Shown piece after piece: positions 15,997-23,612 of a stretch of 40,000 nt of DNA. A program made the position numbers and the translations under genes. Positions within the stretch are counted from its first letter, which is position 1, and every line of letters begins with the position of its first letter. The DNA is from Bacillota bacterium (lineage in GTDB: Bacteria > Eremiobacterota > SpSt-956 > JAKJGF01), in NCBI GenBank assembly GCA_029555925.1, contig JAKPQU010000390.1, forward strand, positions 1-40,000. The letters are read 5' to 3'. Under the pieces are notes generated by a model. The model was not told the DNA's origin. It saw only the letters and a program-made list of their open reading frames with translations, and did no database searches.

Positions 15997-16854
15997 ATGA
16001 AGAAAGAGCCAGGGTTTACTTTAATAGAGATTTTAATCGGAGTTTTTGTTTTTACTTTACTCTGTACTGCAGCATTTTTGATATTTTCTTACGGACTCAA
16101 GGTATCAGTTCAAAATTCGACGAGGGTACAGATGCAACATAATGCAAGAATAGCTATAGAACGAATCGTTACAGAAGCTAAAAACGCAGCGTTTCTTCCC
16201 TGGCAGAGTGGTTCAACATCATCTCTATATTCTCCAACAATTCCTCCTTCCCCCGTTTTTATACCTTTTATAAATGAATATCAGTATAATCCAAATAATA
16301 TTTCTATTTTGTATTTTACTGCTCCTGATCCTAACGGCCCCAATATGGAAGCGGCTATTTCCAACTTTAATTATTCGAAAAATACATCATATCGTATGGT
16401 ATGTTATTATGTAGATCCAAATTACGATCCAAACGGTTCAGCCAACGGAACTGCAGCTATTATAAGAGCCACAAAAGCTTTTCCGTCAGATATTATAAGC
16501 ACATATTTTAATACAAACTGGACACTCCAGAGTAAACCCGCTAACGTGAATGATATGAAAAATTTGACAAGCACAACAAACGGATGGACAAAAGAAGCAA
16601 TAATTCAAATGCCTTACAAGGCAGATAGTATATCGTTCCTGGTAACACACGATCTGAAACCTGATTACTGGACAAAAAGAAAGACGGAATTTCAAAATGC
16701 CGGTGCTATTTACAGCAATCAAAATAATATTTATGACCCTTTGACATTCAAAATAAAATTAAATTTGACACAGTATCCATATGGTAATACAGGTTACAAT
16801 AAACAGGAACTTACTCTGGATTCAACATTCCAGATAAGAACATCTTATTATTAG
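15997..16854 (+). CDS. PilW/GspJ-like pseudopilin, second cluster
   Basis: 285 aa. The leader MKKEPG is followed by FTLIE (Glu at +5) and the helix ILIGVFVFTLLCTAAFLIF. MQHNARIAIERIVTEAKNA is the typical PilW/GspJ post-helix segment. The ectodomain is rich in Asn, Pro and Tyr with several DPN motifs. AAGGTGG lies 5 nt before the ATG. The 22-bp gap to the upstream gene supports one operon. It is the second-cluster counterpart of the gene at 10752. Confidence 0.82.
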   Translation: MKKEPGFTLIEILIGVFVFTLLCTAAFLIFSYGLKVSVQNSTRVQMQHNARIAIERIVTEAKNAAFLPWQSGSTSSLYSPTIPPSPVFIPFINEYQYNPNNISILYFTAPDPNGPNMEAAISNFNYSKNTSYRMVCYYVDPNYDPNGSANGTAAIIRATKAFPSDIISTYFNTNWTLQSKPANVNDMKNLTSTTNGWTKEAIIQMPYKADSISFLVTHDLKPDYWTKRKTEFQNAGAIYSNQNNIYDPLTFKIKLNLTQYPYGNTGYNKQELTLDSTFQIRTSYY

Positions 16855-16923
16855 ACAATTAAAATACTTACAGAATCAATCTTTCTGGTAACAAATAAAT
16901 TTTTATCGAGAGGAGAATCAAGA

Positions 16924-19053
16924 ATGAAAAAACGGAAATATAATTATGAAAAAGGAGCTGCCATGTTACTGGCATTATTTACAGTTATTATACTGGCAGC
17001 TATTGCTACAGGATTTCTTGCCATAGTTTTTACAGAGAGTAAAACTACCGATTCCAGAATCGATTCTGAATTAGCCCTTCAGGCCGCTACTGAAGGTCTT
17101 CAATATCTTGCTCTTGTAGCCACAGCCGAACCGAATTGCTGGGCATACGCTGCAGCCACCGGTGCAAATCCACCGAGAAACGGTAAATTCAGCCAGCTTG
17201 ATACAGGAAATAACACATATTTTGCTCAAAATACTTTAGGTGGCGGTGGATTTTATCTGGTTTATGATATGGCCAATAGTACTGCAAAAACTTCAAATAG
17301 ATTTTTAATTGGAGACAGAGCCAGTGATGGAAAGCTTATTGGGTGTAGAGTATTGATTTATCCCGATCCGAACAGGTATCCCGATATAGTTGCCAAAAGC
17401 ATAGGTTATGTTGTTGATGGAGATACTGTTAATAATGTAGATCTGGATAATGTCAATACACGCTTTTTTGCTACCAGAGCAGTTCAGGCAGTATTAAAAG
17501 AAATATCTCAAACTGAATTTGCATATATATATAAAAATTTCACCGATTTAGATCTGCCATTTAATGTACCTACTGCCAATTTAGCCGACATGCAGAATAT
17601 GGTCGGTCTCTGCCCCAATACTACAATTAACGGAGGTGTCAGAGCAGATGGCATTATGGGGAACCAGGCAGCTACAGATAATGTAGGGAGACTTATTTTC
17701 TGGGATGCAAATGGTCTTCCTATCAACTCTATATCAGATCCAAACCAGATTGCAAAGATAAACGGCCCCGTTCGCCTTTCAAGCAGGGACCAGTACAATG
17801 CAACAAACTCGGGAACTCCCGATCCAAACAGTGTTGTTGTAAAGGACAGTCAGATAGGTAATTATTATCTGTCGAAAGATATAAAAGGCCCCAATGGAGC
17901 TTTCCAGGGATCTTCTACAGTGCTCGGCGCACAGCAAAGAGGAGTTCCAGGTGCAAACACGGAATTTATGCAGAATATAAGAAATGCTACGGGAGGCAAT
18001 TTTTCCACACAGGGAACATCTCTAAATCCTACCCAATCGAGTGGAGTATTGACAGGACTTGCTATAAATAACAGTAGCACCTACAAGGATCAGGAAAGCA
18101 CTGCAGCCAACAGAGATGACCTGGATCATGACGGGAAAGCCGATTACAGTAAAAATATCTGTAAACTCACTTTCACCGTTGACAACTCTACTCCTCCTGT
18201 AAAACGTGTAACCGTTGATATATACAATCGTTATGCAGGCCCGGGCGGCAAAAATAGTGGCAATATAAACAAGATAATGACCGAAAACTGCAGAGTAGGC
18301 ACACAACAAACTTATACACTCAGCCAGGATGCTGTTATTTATGTAAATGGGGGCAATGTAATGGTTGAAGGTGAAATTGGGACAGGCGTTACAGTAGTAG
18401 CAGATGATTCCAGAACTGCAGCCAACAGTGATGTAAATAAGACCATAGACGAACTGTTAGGCGATCCTGACCCGTCCAATCCGGACAATCAGGCCCAGTT
18501 TTTCAGGAGACTGGAAAAAGATAATCTGGAAGGTACACCTACATCAGAAGGAAATATTTTTATATCAGGTGATATAAAATACAAAGACGGAACAACCTCC
18601 GCAGCAGGACTTATATCGGAAAATTATATGTATCTTCACGAATTGCACAAAACGAAAAATCCCGGCCCATCTGATTCTTTCAGAGAACTCAATGTGAGAG
18701 CCCAGTTAAATTCTATACGTCAATCAATACAGTTTGATTTCTTTAATTATTTACAGGAAGGAAAGATTGATGCAAGCGATAATTTTGATTATTTTACAAA
18801 CGGTGCAGGAAGTACCAGTTTCAGGGGAGCTTTTAACTTTAGAGGGCAAATGGTAGGAAAACAATCAGACGTAGAAGGAGATGTAGGTGGAAGAGGTTAT
18901 GCAACCAGAATGTCAATAGGTTTTGATGAAAGCCTGAAATACTATACAGCTCCGCAGTTTTTTAATGAAAACTATCAGAGTGTTCCTTCCGGAGAATTAA
19001 AATTTGCTATAACTGCATTTTTTGACAGTGGAAGTCTTGGTGTAAAGAAGTAA
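16924..19053 (+). CDS. Large PilX/GspK-like pilus-associated protein, second cluster
   Basis: 709 aa, almost the same length as the PilX-like protein of the first cluster. After MKKRKYNYEKG a hydrophobic helix AAMLLALFTVIILAAIATGFLAIVF follows, without Glu at +5. LALQAATEGLQYLALVATAEP resembles the PilX N-terminal segment. The ectodomain is Asn/Asp/Gly-rich with many DPN motifs, including a possible cation loop DLDHDGKADY at about residue 398. AGGAG precedes the ATG. The equal size and position suggest that both large proteins serve two related filaments, perhaps as tip proteins. Confidence 0.76.
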   Translation: MKKRKYNYEKGAAMLLALFTVIILAAIATGFLAIVFTESKTTDSRIDSELALQAATEGLQYLALVATAEPNCWAYAAATGANPPRNGKFSQLDTGNNTYFAQNTLGGGGFYLVYDMANSTAKTSNRFLIGDRASDGKLIGCRVLIYPDPNRYPDIVAKSIGYVVDGDTVNNVDLDNVNTRFFATRAVQAVLKEISQTEFAYIYKNFTDLDLPFNVPTANLADMQNMVGLCPNTTINGGVRADGIMGNQAATDNVGRLIFWDANGLPINSISDPNQIAKINGPVRLSSRDQYNATNSGTPDPNSVVVKDSQIGNYYLSKDIKGPNGAFQGSSTVLGAQQRGVPGANTEFMQNIRNATGGNFSTQGTSLNPTQSSGVLTGLAINNSSTYKDQESTAANRDDLDHDGKADYSKNICKLTFTVDNSTPPVKRVTVDIYNRYAGPGGKNSGNINKIMTENCRVGTQQTYTLSQDAVIYVNGGNVMVEGEIGTGVTVVADDSRTAANSDVNKTIDELLGDPDPSNPDNQAQFFRRLEKDNLEGTPTSEGNIFISGDIKYKDGTTSAAGLISENYMYLHELHKTKNPGPSDSFRELNVRAQLNSIRQSIQFDFFNYLQEGKIDASDNFDYFTNGAGSTSFRGAFNFRGQMVGKQSDVEGDVGGRGYATRMSIGFDESLKYYTAPQFFNENYQSVPSGELKFAITAFFDSGSLGVKK

Positions 19054-19075
19054 TATGTATAAGGAGGAAAAATTT

Positions 19076-19432
19076 GTGAAGCTATCATTACTTGTTATGT
19101 GTTTTGTAGTTTTTATTCTATGTTCCAGCAGCTCTATGGCATTTGTCACAAGACCGGTAGATAAAATTCCCGGAGTCGATTTACCAACACCCAATCCCAG
19201 AGTGCCAACCCTTCCTCCCCCTGAAGCTACTGTTTCAAATAATAATCCCACTCCTCTTTATTCCATACCAAAACCTACATCAATGTCAACTCCTATATTT
19301 CAGGAAATGGATAATCCTGATGAACAGGAACAGCCTAAAAACAATTCTCAGACAATCAAAATTGTCTTGTTTATACTGGGAATACTGGTGCTGGTAGGAG
19401 GATTTCTATTCGTTTACAGGACGAAAGGATAA
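19076..19432 (+). CDS. Small secreted Pro-rich protein with C-terminal membrane anchor
   Basis: 118 aa from GTG 19076. The in-frame ATG at 19055 is rejected because AAGGAGG lies between the two, 8 nt before the GTG. A signal peptide (KLSLLVMCFVVFILCSSSSMA) is followed by a Pro/Thr/Asn-rich linker of about 65 residues and one C-terminal membrane helix (IVLFILGILVLVGGFLFVY) ending in a short basic tail RTKG. This topology fits an envelope protein exposed between two membrane ends, or a sortase-like tail without an LPXTG motif. It lies between the PilX-like and GspH-like genes, so a role in filament assembly is likely but unproven. Confidence 0.65.
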   Translation: MKLSLLVMCFVVFILCSSSSMAFVTRPVDKIPGVDLPTPNPRVPTLPPPEATVSNNNPTPLYSIPKPTSMSTPIFQEMDNPDEQEQPKNNSQTIKIVLFILGILVLVGGFLFVYRTKG

Positions 19433-19439
19433 ATAACAT

Positions 19440-19931
19440 ATGAAATTCGTAAACCATAAAAGACAGAGGGGCTTCACTCTTCTGGAAATGATGATAGCTA
19501 TAGGAATTATTATTCTGCTTGCAGGTATATCGGTAGGTTCTTATAGACGATATCAGTGGAGCATAGAATACAGGGGGGCTTTGAACGAACTGGAGGGGGA
19601 TATAAAGCGTGCCCAGCAGGTTGCTATTACAAACCCCTACCCGAATCCGTCAGGTGGCCCGACTACATACAGGGTGGAAACATCTACAGGTAAGGAGTAC
19701 AGCATTAGAGTATATCAACAGAATAATACTGTACCTGTAGCACAGATTAAAACAGTAAAATTGCCAAATTCTGTAACAGTAGCCTCTGCGACTACAATGG
19801 TAGAGTTTTATCAAACAGGAGTTCCCGTTTCAGGTACAACAACAATCATAAGCCTTAAATCAGGAAACCTGAATCTGACGAAGAATATAACAATCACTGC
19901 AGTAGGAGGTGTTGTGAAAGAGAATTTTTAA
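19440..19931 (+). CDS. GspH/FimT-like pseudopilin
   Basis: 163 aa. The prepilin site is RQRG-FTLLE (Glu at +5), with the helix MMIAIGIIILLAGISVGSY. LNELEGDIKRAQQVAITNPYP is the segment seen in GspH/FimT, where an (A/L)R.AQ..A motif follows the helix. The C-terminal half is beta-rich (VEFYQTGVPVSGTTTI), as in the GspH fold. It begins 8 bp after the previous stop with AAAGGA upstream. It completes the V-W-X-H set of the second cluster; the first cluster has no H counterpart. Confidence 0.82.
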   Translation: MKFVNHKRQRGFTLLEMMIAIGIIILLAGISVGSYRRYQWSIEYRGALNELEGDIKRAQQVAITNPYPNPSGGPTTYRVETSTGKEYSIRVYQQNNTVPVAQIKTVKLPNSVTVASATTMVEFYQTGVPVSGTTTIISLKSGNLNLTKNITITAVGGVVKENF

Positions 19932-19945
19932 ACAGTTTATAAAAG

Positions 19946-19982
19946 TAACCGGAAGATTACATTCAGACATAAACGTTTTATA
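19946..19982 (-). repeat. Degenerate duplicate of the 3' end of the sensor kinase gene
   Basis: This segment resembles 20037-20074, which encodes the kinase residues around SGLEVIFQLP, at roughly three quarters of positions and in the same orientation, 91 bp away. It probably results from a partial tandem duplication or a deletion that shifted the kinase stop. Confidence 0.5.
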
Positions 19983-20023
19983 GAATTTTCAGATACCTTT
20001 TAAGTTTTTATATATAATAATTT

Positions 20024-21793
20024 TTATATATATAAAGGTAACTGGAAGATTACTTCCAGACCTGAAGGTTTTATATTTTTTACTTCTATGTTACCGGAGT
20101 GAGCTTCTATTATTTCTTTGACTATAGGTAAGCCCAGTCCTGTTCCTCTTATTTTTTGTTCTCTCGTGATGTTCTCTGACCTGAAAAATCTTTCAAACAA
20201 ATGAGGAATTTCTTCTTCTGCAATGCCATAGCCTGTATCACATATCTGTACAACAAATTTTTCTGCTTCACTGTAAGCCTTTATCCTGACCTTACCTCCC
20301 CGAGGAGTATATTTAACAGCATTATCTATCAGATTTATAAATACCTGTTTCATTTTATCAGGATCAAAACATAGCTCCGGTAGATCTTCATGGAGCTCAC
20401 ATAAGAGGTCTACTTCATATCTCCTGGCATGAAGTTCAAATTGTTCTATTACCTGGTTTAATATAGATTTTATATCACCTTTTACCATATTGAATTTTAT
20501 TTTATGGCTTCTCAATCTTGAAAGTTCCAGCATATCATTTACCAGCCTTGTAAGTCTGTCTGTTTCTTCATCTATTGTTTTAAGAGAATGATTCCAGAGA
20601 TCATATTCAGGAGGATATTCATCTAAAAGGGTTATACAAAAGCCTTTGATTATAGTCAGAGGTGTTCTCAGTTCATGAGAAACATTGCTGAAAAATTCAG
20701 ATCGTAAATTTTCCAGTTTCCTTAATTCCGTTATATCTCTGAATACGATCATTATACCGGGATGCTCTCCTGATTCGTCTCTAAAAGGAGCGAAGGTAAA
20801 ATGGAATATTTTCAGAGGTATATTCTCCATTATGATTTCCTTTTGTATAAGAGCTTTTTCTTTAATTGCTTTTTCAAGAAGATTTAACACTTCCTCCATG
20901 GAACAGATCTCTTCCATAGCTTTACCGGCAGCTTCTATTCTGGAAAAGTTAAATTCTTTTTCCGCAGCAGAATTAAGAAAAATAATTCTTTTCTCCATAT
21001 CAACAGCTATGAGTCCGTCTATAACATTTGTAAGAATAGCATTCATTTTATTTTTTTCACCTGTTATCTCTTCTATAAAATTTTTCAGCTGTTCTGCCAT
21101 ATAATTTATCGTATATGATAATTCGGCCAGTTCAGGAGGATTTTTCACCGGTGAAATCCTCTGTTGAAAGTCGCCATGAGAAATCTTTACTGCTATGTTA
21201 TTAATCTTTTTTATCGGCTCAGTAACAGTTCTGGCTATTAAAAATCCTATTATACTCACTATGATAACAGAACATAATGTGGACATACCCAGGATTTTCA
21301 TCATGACAAACAGTATATTCTGTATGTCAGAAAGAGAAGAAGAAACATCTACAGTGCCTATTTTCTTTTTCCATGTTGCTACAGGCACCGTCATATGCAT
21401 TATCTTCTCATTATTATCCTTCTCCTCTACCCACCTGACTTCTCCTTTATCTCCAGTCAAAAGCTCTTCTTTTATAACAGAACCGATTTCATCCTGAGCA
21501 CCGGAGGTAGCAATCAATACACCTGTATCATCATATATTTTAAATATATACTGGCCTCTGGACTCAAAACTTTCGGTAAAAAAGAAAGAAGCCTGACGCA
21601 GATCCCTTTGATTCCAGGCAAAACCTCCGAGCATTTTTGAAATGGAATAGGCCTGAGTTCTCAGGTTATTTTCTACATTCAAAAGTAGAATATTTCTTAC
21701 CCATGGTAAAAAAAGACTCCCTGTCAGGGTTATGGTAAGTAATATAACTATTATGTATGTAAATGTAAGCTGATACTGTATTTTTATTTTCAA
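20024..21793 (-). CDS. PhoR/WalK-like membrane sensor histidine kinase
   Basis: 589 aa. Domains in order: TM1 (about 10-30), extracytoplasmic sensor (31-160), TM2 (about 166-188), HAMP (about 189-240), PAS (about 250-355), dimerisation domain with H373 in VSHELRTPLTIIKG, then ATPase with N box (INLIDNAVKYTP), G1 (DTGYGI), F box and G2 (GTGLGLPIV). All catalytic boxes are intact. The start is TTG (21793) with AAAGGA 8 nt upstream; no ATG lies in a better place. PhoR, ResE and WalK share this layout. It is alone in its unit; the OmpR-type regulator at 9434 is a possible partner. A heptamer array lies just upstream. Confidence 0.9.
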   Translation of the reverse strand: MKIKIQYQLTFTYIIVILLTITLTGSLFLPWVRNILLLNVENNLRTQAYSISKMLGGFAWNQRDLRQASFFFTESFESRGQYIFKIYDDTGVLIATSGAQDEIGSVIKEELLTGDKGEVRWVEEKDNNEKIMHMTVPVATWKKKIGTVDVSSSLSDIQNILFVMMKILGMSTLCSVIIVSIIGFLIARTVTEPIKKINNIAVKISHGDFQQRISPVKNPPELAELSYTINYMAEQLKNFIEEITGEKNKMNAILTNVIDGLIAVDMEKRIIFLNSAAEKEFNFSRIEAAGKAMEEICSMEEVLNLLEKAIKEKALIQKEIIMENIPLKIFHFTFAPFRDESGEHPGIMIVFRDITELRKLENLRSEFFSNVSHELRTPLTIIKGFCITLLDEYPPEYDLWNHSLKTIDEETDRLTRLVNDMLELSRLRSHKIKFNMVKGDIKSILNQVIEQFELHARRYEVDLLCELHEDLPELCFDPDKMKQVFINLIDNAVKYTPRGGKVRIKAYSEAEKFVVQICDTGYGIAEEEIPHLFERFFRSENITREQKIRGTGLGLPIVKEIIEAHSGNIEVKNIKPSGLEVIFQLPLYI

Positions 21794-21810
21794 CAGTAAA
21801 ATCCTTTATA

Positions 21811-21860
21811 CGTGACGCGTAACGCGTGACGCGTGACGGGTAGTTTCGTGATGCGTGATG
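21811..21860 (+). repeat. CGTNACG heptamer array, 6 units in two blocks
   Basis: Units cgtgacg, cgtaacg, cgtgacg, cgtgacg, then gg plus a 6-bp spacer, then cgtgatg twice. It ends 17 bp from the start of the minus-strand kinase and is Y-oriented relative to that gene. With the palindrome that follows it repeats the composite seen at 2264-2405. Confidence 0.85.
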
Positions 21861-21875
21861 CGTTTTACCGGTACC

Positions 21876-21897
21876 GGGCGACCACAGGGGGTCGCCC
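21876..21897. repeat. GGGCGACC palindrome, copy 2
   Basis: It is identical over the 26 bases from the first G through cccctac to the copy at 2361-2386, and again is preceded by accggtacc and cgtgatg heptamers and followed by TCAC-type heptamers. Confidence 0.75.
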
Positions 21898-21945
21898 CTA
21901 CGACTCACTATTCACTATACAGAGAGTGATTTCCTCCCTCCTGTA

Positions 21946-21974
21946 TTGTTTTTATGTGTTTATTTTGCTATAAT
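21946..21974 (+). promoter_or_regulatory. Extended -10 promoter of pheS-pheT
   Basis: -35 TTGTTT, 17-bp spacer, -10 TATAAT (21969-21974) preceded by TGC, an extended -10. Transcription would start near 21981, downstream of the in-frame ATG at 21954. Confidence 0.65.
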
Positions 21975-22016
21975 GTCAGGAATAAAAATTTTTCAATCAA
22001 AAACATCGAAAGGCAG

Positions 22017-23612
22017 GTGACAGTCGGCTGTTACAAAACAGTCGCCATCAGAGTGACATCAGATATTATATCTTCTCTTCATCCTCTGGAAATAGAAGTA
22101 CTGAACAGGTTTAAAAGTGAAAATAAATCACTCCTGTGGACAGAAATCCTGGAGAAAACCGGATTAAAAGAAAGCCAGTTAAGAACTGCCATTGAATGGC
22201 TCCTCCACAAAGGACTTATCGTAACGGAAACAACAGGTGTAGAAGAGATTGTAACACTTACAAAAACAGGAATATCCTATGCAGAAAAAGGAATACCTGA
22301 AAAAAGAATTGTACAGATTCTGACTGAAGAGACACAACAAAATACTATGGCCCGTATTGCAGAATTACTCTGTCTTGAAAAAGAAGAAGTCGGCTCTGTA
22401 ACAGGTTTTCTAAAAAAACATAAAGATATCTCCATTGAATCAGGAGGAATCCTAAAACTTATTGCCGGTAATTCTGCACCTTATATAGAGAAAAAACAGA
22501 ATCTTATCAATAAAGTATTCAATGAAAAACAAGTAATGCTCACGGAACTCACAAAAGAAGAACAGGAACTGGCAAGAAGTCTCTACAGAAAAAGAGGAAC
22601 AGAACAGGGGGTATTCAGAATAGATGAAAAACCTGTCATGTTACATCACCTCACAGAACAGGGTAAAGAATTAATATTACATCTGGAGGAAAATCTTGGA
22701 GATAGAAAGACGGAAATCAGTCAGATAACGCCCGAACTGCTTCAGGAAGGGAAATGGAAAGGTGTTAATTTCAGAAAATATAATATAAGTCTCAATCCGC
22801 CCAGGTTAATAATAGGGAAAAAACATCCTTACAGACAATTTCTTGACTGGGTGAGGCAGAAATTCATATCACTCGGCTTCAAAGAGATGAAAGGCCCTGT
22901 TGTGGAAACAGAATTCTGGGATATGGACGCCCTGTTCATGCCTCAGTTTCATTCCGCAAGAAATATCCATGATGTGTACTATATAAAAAAACCTGAATAT
23001 TGCAGAGAAATAGAAGAGCCATATTTATCAAATGTGGCTGCATGTCACGAGCATGGAGGCGCCACAGGTTCTGAAGGATGGAGATATAAGTTCGACAGAA
23101 AGAAAACAAAAAGACTTGTCCTGAGAAGCCAGGGAACGGCACTTTCTGCAAGAACTCTTGCAGGGAATCCTGAAATACCGGGAAAATACTTCGGTATAGC
23201 CAGATGTTTTCGCTATGACCAGATAGATGCGACTCATGGAACAGATTTTTTCCAGAGTGAAGGAATAGTGCTGGATGAAAGTATCAATTTCCCGAAATTA
23301 CTCGGATTATTAAATCTCTTTGCAAAAGAAATAGCAAAAGCAAAGAAAACAAAATTTACCCCTGCTTATTTTCCTTTTACAGAGCCATCGGTAGAACTTC
23401 ATGTAGAACATCCCGTCCTTGGCTGGATAGAACTGGGAGGAGCAGGCATATTCAGACCGGAGGTCACATTGCCTCTTGGTATAGATGTCCCTGTCATAGC
23501 ATGGGGACTCGGTATAGACAGAATGGCCATGGTTTCTCTCGGTATAAATGATATAAGACAGCTCTTTTCCCATGACATGAACTTTATCAGAAATTCAAAG
23601 GCGGTGATATAG
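22017..23612 (+). CDS. pheS: Phenylalanyl-tRNA synthetase alpha subunit, archaeal/eukaryotic type
   Basis: About 531 aa from GTG 22017. The subunit charges tRNA-Phe with phenylalanine as an alpha2-beta2 enzyme. At over 500 aa it is much longer than bacterial PheS (about 340). The N-terminal half carries winged-helix DNA-binding-type domains (LHPLEIEVLNRF, LLWTEILEKTGLKESQLRTAI), as in archaeal and eukaryotic enzymes. The class II core shows KRLVLRSQGTALSAR, FGIARCFRYDQIDATHGTDF (motif 2 region) and WGLGIDRMAMVSLGINDIR (motif 3). The in-frame ATG 21954 lies upstream of the predicted transcript start and is rejected. The ribosome site before the GTG is poor, so the exact start is uncertain; GTG 22053 is the alternative. 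The stop abuts the pheT start. Confidence 0.92.
   Translation: MTVGCYKTVAIRVTSDIISSLHPLEIEVLNRFKSENKSLLWTEILEKTGLKESQLRTAIEWLLHKGLIVTETTGVEEIVTLTKTGISYAEKGIPEKRIVQILTEETQQNTMARIAELLCLEKEEVGSVTGFLKKHKDISIESGGILKLIAGNSAPYIEKKQNLINKVFNEKQVMLTELTKEEQELARSLYRKRGTEQGVFRIDEKPVMLHHLTEQGKELILHLEENLGDRKTEISQITPELLQEGKWKGVNFRKYNISLNPPRLIIGKKHPYRQFLDWVRQKFISLGFKEMKGPVVETEFWDMDALFMPQFHSARNIHDVYYIKKPEYCREIEEPYLSNVAACHEHGGATGSEGWRYKFDRKKTKRLVLRSQGTALSARTLAGNPEIPGKYFGIARCFRYDQIDATHGTDFFQSEGIVLDESINFPKLLGLLNLFAKEIAKAKKTKFTPAYFPFTEPSVELHVEHPVLGWIELGGAGIFRPEVTLPLGIDVPVIAWGLGIDRMAMVSLGINDIRQLFSHDMNFIRNSKAVI

Noticed and set aside
21954..22016. pheS start at ATG 21954
   Set aside because: It lies within the promoter region, upstream of the predicted transcript start, and adds residues not seen in the family.
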